In this document: positions 42,207 through 50,851 of the stretch, one piece after another
Layout: each line of letters begins with the position of its first letter
Numbering within the stretch: position 1 is the first letter of the stretch
NCBI GenBank assembly: GCA_038238115.1
Contig: JBBRYB010000012.1
Location: 1 to 64,000 of the forward strand
Length of the DNA stretch: 64,000 bases
Direction: 5' to 3'
From: JBBRYB01 sp038238115
GTDB lineage: Bacteria > Actinomycetota > Actinomycetes > Propionibacteriales > Nocardioidaceae
Translations under genes and position numbers: made by a program
The notes under the pieces: model-generated
The model's database searches: none
The model's input: only the letters and a program-made list of their open reading frames with translations
What the model was told of the DNA's origin: nothing

Positions 42207-42674
42207 CTACTTCTTCAGCTCGGCGATGGTCTTGCCGATGCGCACCTGTACCCCGACCGCGACGACCATCGGGCTGGTGATGCGCTGGCTGCCGATGTAG
42301 GTGCCGTTGGTGGACCCGAGATCCTCGACGTACCAGTCCTCGCCGTGCGGTACGAAGCGTGCATGCCGGGTCGACACATAGTCGTCGTCCAGCCGGATCG
42401 TGGCATCGGCACCACGACCGAGCAGGATCGGTGCGGCGGTGAGCGGCACGCTTACCCCGGCGTTCGTGCCCTCGCTGATGACGAGCTGCGTCGGCTCACC
42501 GCGGCGCTGCCTGCGGGCCTTGGCCGGCTTGGTTGGCTTGGCCGCGGCGGCTCTCGCTACCTCGACTCGCTCGCCGAACATGTCGGAGCGGATGACGGAG
42601 ACCGACGAGAGCACGAACAGCCAGAGGAGCGCAAGGAATCCGATCTTGATCAGCGTCAGCGTCAGCTCGGACAT
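42207..42674 (-). CDS. fhaB: FHA-domain protein FhaB (FipA-type)
   Basis: A 155-residue protein with an N-terminal membrane helix (LIKIGFLALLWLFVLSSV), a basic linker, and a C-terminal FHA domain (LLGRGADATIRL, STRHARF, DLGSTNGTYIG). FhaB binds phosphothreonine on division and cell-wall proteins and links PknB signalling to septation. Three-base gap to fhaA, so same operon. Confidence 0.94.
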   Translation of the reverse strand: MSELTLTLIKIGFLALLWLFVLSSVSVIRSDMFGERVEVARAAAAKPTKPAKARRQRRGEPTQLVISEGTNAGVSVPLTAAPILLGRGADATIRLDDDYVSTRHARFVPHGEDWYVEDLGSTNGTYIGSQRITSPMVVAVGVQVRIGKTIAELKK

Positions 42675-42677
42675 GCC

Positions 42678-43541
42678 TCAGCCGCTCCGGTGTTGGTCGG
42701 TTCCGCCCGGCGCAGGCGCCCGCCCGGGCTGGTAGGGCTGCGGCTGGTAGGGCTGGGGCTGGTAGGGCTGGGGTTGGGAGGGCTTTGGGGCGCGGCCGGC
42801 GTACGGTGGCTCCTCCGGGGAGGGTCCGGACTGTCCGCCCACGCGCACCACGATCCGGGTGCCGCCGATCTGCACGACGGCGCCATCGCTCAGCAGCGCG
42901 TGTTGAACGCGATGGCCGTCGACGGTGGTGCCGTTGGTCGAGCCAAGGTCGACGAGGCTCACCGTGAGACCGTCGCGGTCGGTCTGCACCCGGAACTCGA
43001 CGTGGCGACGCGAGACGCCCGGGTCGTCGATACGGAGGTCGGCCTGGCTGCCGCGACCGATGACCAGGCCGGGGGGTTCGAGTGGATGGCGGCTTGCGCC
43101 GATCTCGAGGAACGCGTCGGCGCGTCTGACCGCCGTTTCGGTGGCGGCGTGGCCGGGCGCCGGCGTCACCTCAGCCGACGCTGCGCTGCGCACGCGGAAC
43201 CGCCCAGTGGTGAGGTCCTCGACGCGTTGGAAGTTCATCCGCAGCGGGCCAGCGAAGAGGTAGTTCTGCTGCTGAGCGTGCTCATGCAACATGGCGGCGA
43301 GCTCGTTGGACAGCGTCTGCCCGTAGGTCGAGAGGCGGTCGTAGTCGTTGGCCGACAGGTCGATCGTGAAGTCGTTGGGCGACAGCCTGCGGTCACGGCT
43401 CAGGATCTGGGCAGAGTTGTCGGCCTCGCGCTCGAGTGCCGCCGCGATCTCCATCGGCTGGACCGCACTGCGGAAGGCGCGGGCGAAGGCACCGGTCACC
43501 ATGTGCTCGAGCCGCTGCTCGAAGCGGTGCAGGGCACCCAC
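42678..43541 (-). CDS. fhaA: FhaA: DUF3662 and FHA-domain protein
   Basis: A 287-residue protein. The N-terminal DUF3662 domain (LHRFEQRLEHMVTGAFARAF, VQPMEIAAALERE) precedes a disordered linker containing repeated QPYQP units and a FHA domain (VIGRGSQADLRI, SRRHVEF, DLGSTNGTTVDG, RIVVRVGG at the end). The GTG at 43541 gives the conserved (M)GALHRF start and has GGGGAGG six bases upstream, whereas longer frames have no such support. First gene of the growth-control operon; FhaA partners the MviN/MurJ pseudokinase complex in relatives. Confidence 0.93.
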   Translation of the reverse strand: MGALHRFEQRLEHMVTGAFARAFRSAVQPMEIAAALEREADNSAQILSRDRRLSPNDFTIDLSANDYDRLSTYGQTLSNELAAMLHEHAQQQNYLFAGPLRMNFQRVEDLTTGRFRVRSAASAEVTPAPGHAATETAVRRADAFLEIGASRHPLEPPGLVIGRGSQADLRIDDPGVSRRHVEFRVQTDRDGLTVSLVDLGSTNGTTVDGHRVQHALLSDGAVVQIGGTRIVVRVGGQSGPSPEEPPYAGRAPKPSQPQPYQPQPYQPQPYQPGRAPAPGGTDQHRSG

Positions 43542-43791
43542 AGTGAACCTCCCCTCGGTTGCGCCTGCGGGCACGCCGCAGAGGACGTGCCCGCCTCGAC
43601 TCTCGAGTGGCACGTTTCTTGCCTCGATGGTAACGGGAAGGCCGACACAGACCACGACCGGCGCGGCGACGCGGGCGGGGGGAGGCGCGGCCGTGAAGAT
43701 GAGGAACCGGCCCAGTGTTAGGCTGTCGCGTTGTCGACGGCTGCCAATGGTTCACGTCTCCTCGTGCTCCGCTGGGCGGTCACGGCATGCG

Positions 43792-43878
43792 CGCGGGTGG
43801 CGGAATAGGCAGACGCGCACGGTTCAGGTCCGTGTGCCCGAAAGGGCATGGGGGTTCAAGTCCCCCCTCGCGCACCAG
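43792..43878 (+). tRNA. tRNA-Leu (anticodon CAG)
   Basis: An 87-base class II tRNA. The acceptor strands GCGCGGG and CTCGCGC pair throughout (one G-T), followed by A and an encoded CCA. The anticodon stem is CACGG/CCGTG around TTCAGGT, giving anticodon CAG. There is an extra-long variable arm (TGCCC-GAAA-GGGCA), and the T loop GTTCAAGTC lies in a GGGGG/CCCCC stem. It decodes CUG, the dominant Leu codon at high GC. It is divergent from fhaA, the common arrangement in actinobacteria. Confidence 0.97.
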
Positions 43879-44187
43879 CATGGGCCCCAGGTCTGACCCG
43901 GGGCTTCGTTCTTTGTCGGACCTAGCCTGCAGAATCCTGGTAGCACGGCTTGGAAAGAGCAGCGCAAGCGCGGCGTCGGTGGCGTCTCCGCACGCGTGGT
44001 GTGGCGCCTCGGGATACCCGGGACCGGGCCTATAAGCGAAGACGTTCAGCGCCGGCAGTGATGCGCAGGACCTCGCGCGAGCCGACGGTTTCAAGAAGAG
44101 GGTCGACGCAGCCGGCCGGGCTGCGGTACCACGTCGCCTCCTCGACGTCGGGCCAGGGCCCGGCGCCGCGCCAATCAACGCACTCGT
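43879..44187. other. Interval with a gene-fragment-like frame
   Basis: No complete gene. On the minus strand a frame ending with TAG at about 44030 reads protein-like sequence (WPDVEEATWYRSPAGCVDP, then LETVGSREVLRITAG) for about 50 residues but has no start codon or Shine-Dalgarno before running into the P450 gene in another frame. It may be the tail of a lost gene. A longer antisense frame across the tRNA is not credible. Confidence 0.3.
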
Positions 44188-45468
44188 TCAGCTGGTCCGG
44201 ATACGCACTGGCAGCGACTCGATGCCGTAGACGATCGACAGGTGGCGAAATGTCAGCTCGCTCGGGTCAACTGCCAGCCGCATGCCGGGGAAACGTCGGA
44301 CGAGTGCAGGGTATGCCGCTCGGAGCTCCATCCTGGCCAGCTCGGCGCCGATGCAGCGGTGGAAACCATGCCCGAAGGCGTAGTGCGGCACGGCCGGGCG
44401 GTGTGGGTCGAACTGCTCCATCGACGTACCGACGGCAGCGTCGCGGTTCGCTGCGCTCAGGGACACCACCACGACGTCGCCGGCTGCCACGTGATGGCCG
44501 AAGAGCTCGAGGTCCTGCCGCGCAAAGCGGGGGAAGGAGATCTGCACCACGGACAGGTATCGCAGCAGCTCCTCGACGACGCTGTCCACCGCAGAGTCGT
44601 CGTCGCGTACGAGTGCGAAGTGGTCGGGACTCTGCAGGAGCGCGAGGGTGCCCAGCGCGAGCATGGAAGCCGAGGTCTCGAAGCCGCCCGTGAAGACGCC
44701 GTCGACCAGCCCGCCGAGGTCGAGATCGTCGATCTCGCTTCCCTGCTCTTTGATGATCCTGCCGATCAGGCCGTCGCCGGGACGCTCGCGCTGCTTGCGT
44801 ACCGCATCGAGCAGGAAGGCACGTGACTCAGACACGGCGCCCAGCGTCCCAATTCCACCCTGGGACACGTCGAAGCGGGCGTGGCCGAGGTGCTGAAAGC
44901 TCGCTCGGTCGTCGTCCGGCAGACCCAGCAGCTCACAGATGACCAGGAAGGGGATGGGTGCGGCGAACCTGTCGACGAGGTCGGCCACCGGGCCGGCCTC
45001 GTCGACCAGGTCGAGCTGGTGCTCGACGACCTCAGCGATACGCGGTTTCAGCCGGGCGAGCCGCCGCATCGTGAACTCCGGCGTCAAGATCTTGCGCAGC
45101 CTCGTGTGCTGAGGAGGGTCGGTGAACCCAAGCCCGCCGATGTAGCGTTCGGTCGACTCTTGGCTGGCGCCGACGAGATGGCGGATGTCGTTGCTGAACG
45201 TCGACGTATCCGCGAGTAGTGCCCGTGCCGCGTCATGGCCTGTGACAAGCCAGATGTTCATGCCGAACAACCGGGCCAATTTGCTCATCGGTTCCACGTC
45301 TCGCAGCTGGCCCATACCCGCGACCGGTTCGAGCCCCTCGCGCTGCAGGGGCATCAGCAGCGACTCGGGCACGAACGGCAGCTTGGTGAGGTCGACGTCG
45401 GTACGCTGCGCTCTGGTGATGACGCGGCGGCCAAGCCTCGTCTTGATGCGCGAAGAGATGCCCAACAT
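44188..45468 (-). CDS. Cytochrome P450
   Basis: A 426-residue soluble P450. The heme-thiolate motif FGHGFHRCIGAELAR is near the C-terminus, the ExxR pair is in EELLR, and the I-helix has GGFETSAS with the acid-Thr pair. SLSAANRDAAVG is the conserved loop before the heme region. The ATG at 45468 is favoured over 45492 because GGACGG lies upstream. No ferredoxin is adjacent, but a ferredoxin-reductase-like flavoprotein lies 0.9 kb away on the other strand and could serve it. Substrate unknown. Confidence 0.93.
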   Translation of the reverse strand: MLGISSRIKTRLGRRVITRAQRTDVDLTKLPFVPESLLMPLQREGLEPVAGMGQLRDVEPMSKLARLFGMNIWLVTGHDAARALLADTSTFSNDIRHLVGASQESTERYIGGLGFTDPPQHTRLRKILTPEFTMRRLARLKPRIAEVVEHQLDLVDEAGPVADLVDRFAAPIPFLVICELLGLPDDDRASFQHLGHARFDVSQGGIGTLGAVSESRAFLLDAVRKQRERPGDGLIGRIIKEQGSEIDDLDLGGLVDGVFTGGFETSASMLALGTLALLQSPDHFALVRDDDSAVDSVVEELLRYLSVVQISFPRFARQDLELFGHHVAAGDVVVVSLSAANRDAAVGTSMEQFDPHRPAVPHYAFGHGFHRCIGAELARMELRAAYPALVRRFPGMRLAVDPSELTFRHLSIVYGIESLPVRIRTS

Positions 45469-45549
45469 CGTCCGTCCGTGAGGGTGCCGCATGCATCGTG
45501 ATGGTGACTGGGTGCAGCCCTAGCGTTTGATGGTAGTGGGAGTCCAACC

Positions 45550-46191
45550 TCAACGGCACGGACCGGGAGCCTTGCGTGTGTCGTCTCCACCAGAGGTTTG
45601 CCGGTGCACGCTCACGGCGTATCCGGCCGGCTCATCGAAGCGGGCGCGGCCCCACGTGCCGAAGCGCTCGACCAGCTCAAGGCCCGCGCCGACGCACCAC
45701 TCGTCGTAGGCACCGAGGCCGAAGGGCGCCGACTCCAGCGGGAGGTGGGCAGCGTCGAGCCCGAATCCCGTTACCAGCAAGCCGGGCTGCCGCAGGTGAG
45801 AAGCGAGGCGATGCAGGACCGCCGCCTCGGTGCCGGTAGCGAGCAGTGGGATGACGTTGCCGGCGGCGACGACGAGGTCGAAGCTCATGTCGAGGCACAA
45901 GGCCGTCAGGTCCTGCTGGATCCAGTTGCCGTCGGGGTCGCAGTCGCGTGCCTGCTTCAGCATCTCGGCGTCGACATCGACGCCGACACAGCGAAAGCCC
46001 CGGCGGGCCAGCTCTAACGCGACCCGTCCGGTACCGCATCCGGCGTCGAGGACGCTGGCACCGGCGGCCACGAGACCCGCACAAAAGCCGGCCTCACCAT
46101 GCACATGTACACCGCGAGCGGCGAGCTCGCTGAACCGGGCCGCGAAACGGGCGCCGCCCTGCGCGCCGCTCACCGCGTCCCAACGTGTCAC
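45550..46191 (-). CDS. Class I SAM-dependent methyltransferase
   Basis: A 213-residue methyltransferase with motif I VLDAGCGTGRVALELA near residue 47, the acidic strand-2 end VGVDVDAEM and motif IV FDLVVAAGNVIPLL. GTG start at 46191. It follows no clear partner; the P450 lies downstream on the same strand after an 81-base gap. Substrate cannot be inferred. Confidence 0.85.
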   Translation of the reverse strand: MTRWDAVSGAQGGARFAARFSELAARGVHVHGEAGFCAGLVAAGASVLDAGCGTGRVALELARRGFRCVGVDVDAEMLKQARDCDPDGNWIQQDLTALCLDMSFDLVVAAGNVIPLLATGTEAAVLHRLASHLRQPGLLVTGFGLDAAHLPLESAPFGLGAYDEWCVGAGLELVERFGTWGRARFDEPAGYAVSVHRQTSGGDDTRKAPGPCR

Positions 46192-46326
46192 ACGGCCAGC
46201 CTAGGAGAGCGGTCTCAGGAGAACGGCGGCACGCGGTCGCGCGGCCAGCCGGTCCCCGGTTACCCTCGTGGACGTGACGAGCCTCCCCTGTCCGGCATCC
46301 GCCGGCCTAGCCCTGGAAGCACAGTC

Positions 46327-47487
46327 GTGACCGCTGGCCTGGTGGTGGTGGGAGGCGGGCCGGCTGGACACTCGGCGGCGGCGGCGTACCGATCTGCTGG
46401 AGGCGAAGGGCCGGTCCGGGTCATCTCGGCCGACCAGGAGGCGCCGTACAACCGCCCACCGCTGTCCAAAGACTTCCTGCGAGGTGAGTCGGGCGAGGAC
46501 GAGCTCCCGCTCGAGGCTGCCTCCTTCTACGCCGACCACGACATCAAGCTGATGCTGGCTCGGCGCGTCGACGGGCTCGACGCCCAGGGCCGGACCGTGA
46601 CGCTGGAGTCAGGAGAGTCCATTGCCTTCGACGCTTGCGTGGTGGCGACAGGCAGCCGCCCGGCTGCGCTGCCCGTGCCGGGTGGCGACCATCCAGATGT
46701 GCTGCGGCTGCGTTTCCTGCAGCAGGCGCGCACGCTGCGCGCCGCCGCTGAACAAGCGGCCGCGGCGGTCGTCGTCGGGTCCGGATTCATCGGATGTGAG
46801 GCGGCGGCATCGCTTGCCATGAGGGGGCTGGCGGTCACGGTCGTGTCAGCAGAGGAGCTGCCCCAGCTCGAGCGGCTCGGTCGAGACGCCGCTGAGCGGA
46901 TCGCTGGCTGGCTCCGTGACCACGGGGTGCGGTTGGTCGGGGGTGTTGGCGTGGAGTCGATCAGTGAGGGCAGGCGTGTCAATGTGGCCGACGGAAGCCA
47001 TCACGACGGTGATCTCGTGCTGACGGCCGTGAGCATCGAGCCGCAATCTGGGCTTGCCCACCACGCGGGTCTCGAGGTGCACGCTGGTCGTGTGGTCGTC
47101 GACGAGCAGATGCGGACCAGCATGCCAGGTGTCTTCGCCGCAGGCGACGTGGCGCTGGCACGCAACGGCGCTGCCGGTCGGCACCTCAGCGTTGAGCACT
47201 GGGGCGAGGCGATGGCGATGGGTGAGGTCGCGGGGACGGTGGCCGCTCATCGGGACGCAGCGTGGGCAGAGGTACCGGGCTTCTGGAGCGAGATCGGCGA
47301 ACGCAGCCTGAAGTACGCCGCCTGGGGGGACGGCTTCGACGAATCCCGACTCGTCGATCATGGAGCAGGCGCCTTCACGATCTGGTACGGGACGCGGGGG
47401 GTCTGTGTCGGTGTGCTGACCCACGAGTCTGACGCCGACTACGACCGGGGTAGTGCCTTGATCAGGAGGGCTCAGCTGCTGCCTTGA
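46327..47487 (+). CDS. FAD-dependent ferredoxin/rubredoxin reductase-like oxidoreductase
   Basis: A 386-residue flavoprotein of the BphA4/ferredoxin-reductase type. The FAD dinucleotide motif VVVGGGPAGHSAA is at the start, NRPPLSK near residue 45 is characteristic, the NAD motif is VVVGSGFIGCEAA near 150, and VFAAGDVAL marks the second FAD contact, followed by a reductase C-terminal domain (HWGEAMAMG, WSEIGERSLKYAAWGD). It transfers electrons from NAD(P)H to a ferredoxin or similar acceptor. GTG at 46327 with GGAAG upstream. Confidence 0.9.
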   Translation: MTAGLVVVGGGPAGHSAAAAYRSAGGEGPVRVISADQEAPYNRPPLSKDFLRGESGEDELPLEAASFYADHDIKLMLARRVDGLDAQGRTVTLESGESIAFDACVVATGSRPAALPVPGGDHPDVLRLRFLQQARTLRAAAEQAAAAVVVGSGFIGCEAAASLAMRGLAVTVVSAEELPQLERLGRDAAERIAGWLRDHGVRLVGGVGVESISEGRRVNVADGSHHDGDLVLTAVSIEPQSGLAHHAGLEVHAGRVVVDEQMRTSMPGVFAAGDVALARNGAAGRHLSVEHWGEAMAMGEVAGTVAAHRDAAWAEVPGFWSEIGERSLKYAAWGDGFDESRLVDHGAGAFTIWYGTRGVCVGVLTHESDADYDRGSALIRRAQLLP

Positions 47488-47504
47488 CCGCCGACGGTTG
47501 ACAT

Positions 47505-47521
47505 ATACCCCGGTTGGGTAT
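47505..47521. promoter_or_regulatory. CsoR/RcnR-type operator-like inverted repeat
   Basis: ATACCC-CGGTT-GGGTAT, with perfect 6-base arms, lies 24 bases before the permease start. G/C tracts flanked by TAT ends in this layout are typical of operators for CsoR/RcnR-family metal or persulfide sensors. No such regulator is encoded nearby in the window. Confidence 0.5.
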
Positions 47522-47545
47522 CGAATCTTTCGCAGAGGGACAGCC

Positions 47546-48811
47546 GTGACGCAACTGGCATCTGCTCCTGCACGGGAGGTTTCCGGCATGTGGATTCTTG
47601 ACGAGGTGGGCCAAGCCCTGGGGACCGCCGGGTCGATGACCTGGCAGATCACCTGGTCGCTCATTCTCGGGTTCATGCTCTCGGCGGTCATCCAGGCCGT
47701 CGTACGCCGGGAGACCATCTCTCGGCTACTCGGAGACGATCGACCGGCCACGCTGGCCAGGGCGACCGGCCTGGGTGCGGCGTCCTCGTCGTGTTCCTAT
47801 GCAGCCGTTGCGCTCGCGCGGTCCCTCTTCCGCAAGGGCGCGAGCTTCACAGCCGCAATGGTCTTCGAGATCGCCAGCACCAACCTCGTCATCGAGCTCG
47901 GCGTCATCCTGGCGCTGCTGCTGTCGTGGGAGTTCACCCTCGCCGAGTTCGTCGGCGGACCCATCATGATCGTCCTGCTGGCGGTGGCGTTCCGGCTCTT
48001 CGTCGGCAGGCAGCTTCTCGACGCCGCCCGCGATCAGGCAGACCGCGGCCTGGCCGGCTCGATGGAGGGCCATGCTGCCATGGACATGTCGATCCGGGGC
48101 GAGGGATCGTTCGTGCAGCGCCTGCTGAGCCGCGACGGCACAGCGGCGGTCAGCCACATCTTCGTGATGGAATGGGCCGCGGTGCTGCGCGACATCGTCA
48201 TCGGGCTTCTGATCGCCGGCGCGGTCGGCGCCTGGGTCCCCGAAACGTTCTGGCAGCAGCTGTTCCTGGTCGACCATCCGACCCTGGCGAAGGTGTGGGG
48301 GCCCCTCATCGGACCTGTCATCGCCGTACTCAGCTTCGTCTGCTCGATCGGCAACGTCCCCTTGGCTGGTGTGCTCTGGAACGGCGGGATCAGCTTCGGT
48401 GGTGTGATCTCGTTCATCTTCGCCGACCTCATCATCATCCCGATCCTGATCATCTACCGGAAGTACTACGGCACCAAGATGATGCTCGTCCTGCTGGGCA
48501 TCTTCTACGCCACCATGGTCATCGCCGGCTATGCGATCGAGTTCCTCTTCGGGGGCCTTGGGCTGGTGCCGGAGCAGCGCGACGCGAAGGTCATGGAGGA
48601 GTCCATCAGATGGAACTACACCAGCATCCTCAATATCATCTTCCTCATGCTGGCCCTCATCTTGGTCGTCCGTTTCTTCCGGACGGGGGGTAGGCAGATG
48701 CTCGCCATGATGGGCGGTGATCCCGATGACCACACCGACCTGTCCACGGCCGGCAGCCAGCACACGTCGCCGACGAGCTCGGTCGGCAATGAGGAGGCCG
48801 CTCCAGGATGA
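47546..48811 (+). CDS. Permease of the DUF318/ArsP-like family
   Basis: A 421-residue membrane protein with about eight to ten helices in two halves. It has the family's characteristic GLGAASSSCSYAAVALARSL segment (about residue 76) and its repeat FVCSIGNVPLAGVLWNGG in the second half. ArsP-like members export trivalent organo-arsenicals or other thiol-reactive species; other members are of unknown substrate. GTG start with AGAGGGA upstream. Its promoter carries a CsoR-like operator, and the downstream gene overlaps its stop by four bases. Confidence 0.8.
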   Translation: MTQLASAPAREVSGMWILDEVGQALGTAGSMTWQITWSLILGFMLSAVIQAVVRRETISRLLGDDRPATLARATGLGAASSSCSYAAVALARSLFRKGASFTAAMVFEIASTNLVIELGVILALLLSWEFTLAEFVGGPIMIVLLAVAFRLFVGRQLLDAARDQADRGLAGSMEGHAAMDMSIRGEGSFVQRLLSRDGTAAVSHIFVMEWAAVLRDIVIGLLIAGAVGAWVPETFWQQLFLVDHPTLAKVWGPLIGPVIAVLSFVCSIGNVPLAGVLWNGGISFGGVISFIFADLIIIPILIIYRKYYGTKMMLVLLGIFYATMVIAGYAIEFLFGGLGLVPEQRDAKVMEESIRWNYTSILNIIFLMLALILVVRFFRTGGRQMLAMMGGDPDDHTDLSTAGSQHTSPTSSVGNEEAAPG

Positions 48812-49265
48812 CGCCGGCCCCACGAACCTCCGAACAACGCAAGCACGACGCACTCAGCCGGCTCGAGCATGACATCGACGCGTGGGTGTCCACGGCCGAT
48901 GCAGAGAGCGGAACCCCGTATCTCGTGCCGCTGTCGTTCCTCTGGACGGAACGACAGTGCTGATCGCCACACCCTCCGCGAGTCCCACCAGCCGCAATCT
49001 GCGGGCCACCGGAAAGGTCCGCCTCGGGATCGGCTTGACCCGCGACGTCGTCCTCATCGAAGGGGATGTGCAGGCACTGTCGGCTACGGAGCCTTCCGAC
49101 GAGGTTGGCGACGCCTTCGCATCCAAGACCGGCTTCGACCCACGCCTGCTCACCACCACCTACCAGTACTTCCGAATCCATCCGCAGCGGCTTCAGGCTT
49201 GGCGCGAAGTGAACGAACTCGAGGACCGCGAGCTCATGCGCGGCGGACGTTGGGTCGTCATCTGA
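48808..49265 (+). pseudogene. Pyridoxamine 5'-phosphate oxidase-like protein, frameshifted
   Basis: The ATG at 48808 overlaps the permease stop (ATGA). Frame 1 reads a typical FMN-binding split-barrel start (DALSRLEHDIDAWVST, then TPYLVPLSFLW) and then shifts after TGG at about 48945, ending in TGA. The correct continuation DGTTVLIATPSASPTSRNL, RLGIG and the C-terminal FRIHPQRLQAWRE lies in another frame through 49265. Restoring one G in the TGG/ACGG run repairs the protein (about 152 residues). This is either a real inactivating deletion or a sequencing error. Confidence 0.8.
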
Positions 49266-49363
49266 CGATGAAGGAGTCGTCGCAGTAGCATCCCTGAATA
49301 TCAACCCCTGGCGAACGAAGGATGCTGGTGACGACGGCGAAGAGCTGGCCAGGATAACGGCCC

Positions 49364-50032
49364 GTGAGCACGTTCGTCCTGATCCCCGGCGCTGGTGGTG
49401 CCGCCTGGTACTGGCACCGCGTCGTCCCCTTGCTGCAGAAGGCCGGCCATGACGCGATCGCCGTAGATCTGCCCGGTGACGACGAGTCCGCTGGCCTGCC
49501 TGAGTACACGCGTACGGTCGTCACCGCGTTGGGGAATCGCGACGATGGGGTGCTCGTCGCGCAGTCGCTCGGTGGTTTCACCGCCCCGATGGTGGCCTCA
49601 AAGGTCTCGGTCCGCGGCGTCGTCTGCGTCAACGCGATGATCCCCTCCCCCGGGGAGACGCCGGGCGCATGGTGGGGGAACACCGGGTCGCTGCAGGCTC
49701 GCGAGGACGCAGCGGCGCGGGCCGGCTACGGCACGGACCTCGACCTCGAAGTGTATTTCCTGCACGACGTCCCGGCCGAGGTCGCCGCCGACGGTGCGTC
49801 TCACCAGCGGCCCGAGGCGGACGTGGTGTTCGAGTCGGTGTGCGACTTCGCGGCTTGGCCCCCGGTCCAGATCCGGGTCCTCGCCGGGGCCGACGACCGG
49901 TTCTCTCCCGTCGGATTTCAGCGCACGCTAGCGCGAGACCGGCTTGGTCTCGAGGCGGACGTGCTGCCCGGCGGTCATCTGATCGCCCTGTCACAACCGT
50001 CCGCACTCGTGGACTATCTGGTCGCGGCCTGA
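49364..50032 (+). CDS. Alpha/beta hydrolase
   Basis: A 222-residue hydrolase of the short esterase/hydroxynitrile-lyase-like class. The oxyanion-loop LIPGAGGAAWYWH is at the start, nucleophile Ser is in AQSLGG (near 67), Asp in AGADDRF and His in PGGHLIALS. GTG start at 49364. Stand-alone plus-strand gene, convergent with the amine-catabolism operon. Substrate unknown. Confidence 0.88.
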   Translation: MSTFVLIPGAGGAAWYWHRVVPLLQKAGHDAIAVDLPGDDESAGLPEYTRTVVTALGNRDDGVLVAQSLGGFTAPMVASKVSVRGVVCVNAMIPSPGETPGAWWGNTGSLQAREDAAARAGYGTDLDLEVYFLHDVPAEVAADGASHQRPEADVVFESVCDFAAWPPVQIRVLAGADDRFSPVGFQRTLARDRLGLEADVLPGGHLIALSQPSALVDYLVAA

Positions 50033-50119
50033 CCGACCACGGCGGCCGATCTGCGACCGAACACGCCCGCCTACGCAAACATCAGACCGACGAAGATCTC
50101 AAGCTCGCAGGGAGTCTCC

Positions 50120-50851
50120 TCAGACCGGCTCTCGTCTACCCGCGGAGCGGACCAGCGCCCCGAACAACCGGGCGTCCGCTCCGGTCTCAGGGTGCCACTG
50201 CACTCCGATCTGGAACCGAGAATCAGGTGACTCGACTGCCTCGATGACACCGTCGGAGCTGAGCGCAGCGACCTCGTAGGTTGGGTGTGTCGCGGCACCT
50301 TGGTGGTGGTGGCAGTTCACCTCGAGCTGGTCGCCGACCAGCGCCTGCAGTCGGCTGCCCGCCACCGGCTGCACGATCCGAGGACCGTACGTCGCCGGAG
50401 CAGGTCCGTGGTCGAGGTGTCCGAGCCGGTCAGGCAGATGCTGCTCCAGCTCGCCTCCGGCCGCGACCACCATGACCTGCATGCCGCGACACACGCCGAG
50501 CACAGGCACGGTGTCTCTGGCCACCCTGGCGAGCAGCAGCTCAGAAGCATCCCGATCAGGGCGCGGCTCCTGTGACAGCGGGTGTGGTTCTTGGCCATAA
50601 CGGCTTGACTCGACGTCCACGCCGCCGGTGAGCACCAGCCCGTCGAGCCGTGACAGCAACGCCCGCGCGTCGTCCTCGGTGGCTCCCTCCCGAAGCGGTG
50701 GCACGAGGACCGCCAGGGCGCCCGCGGCCTGCACCTGGTCGACGTACCTCGCCGGCACCAGCGCTGCTCGGAGCTCCCGCCAAGCCCCCCACGACGCGGG
50801 CTCGAGATAGCTCGTGATCCCGATCACGGGCCCCGGCATCGCCGGGCTCAC
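50120..50851 (-). CDS. puuD: Gamma-glutamyl-gamma-aminobutyrate hydrolase (class I glutamine amidotransferase-like, PuuD type)
   Basis: A 243-residue peptidase C26 family enzyme. The catalytic Cys is in LGVCRGMQ, the catalytic His-Glu pair in QWHPE, and DGLVLTGGVDVE is characteristic. It releases glutamate from gamma-glutamyl intermediates at the end of the glutamylated polyamine pathway. Its GTG overlaps the SDR stop by four bases, and it is the last gene of a six-gene coupled operon. The gene name reflects the family; the exact substrate is inferred. Confidence 0.88.
   Translation of the reverse strand: MSPAMPGPVIGITSYLEPASWGAWRELRAALVPARYVDQVQAAGALAVLVPPLREGATEDDARALLSRLDGLVLTGGVDVESSRYGQEPHPLSQEPRPDRDASELLLARVARDTVPVLGVCRGMQVMVVAAGGELEQHLPDRLGHLDHGPAPATYGPRIVQPVAGSRLQALVGDQLEVNCHHHQGAATHPTYEVAALSSDGVIEAVESPDSRFQIGVQWHPETGADARLFGALVRSAGRREPV

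Noticed and set aside
43780..44178. Minus-strand frame of 132 codons across the tRNA
   Set aside because: It is antisense to tRNA-Leu and reads the LVREGGLEPPCPFGHT-like sequence that the complement of many class II tRNAs gives; no Shine-Dalgarno or family.
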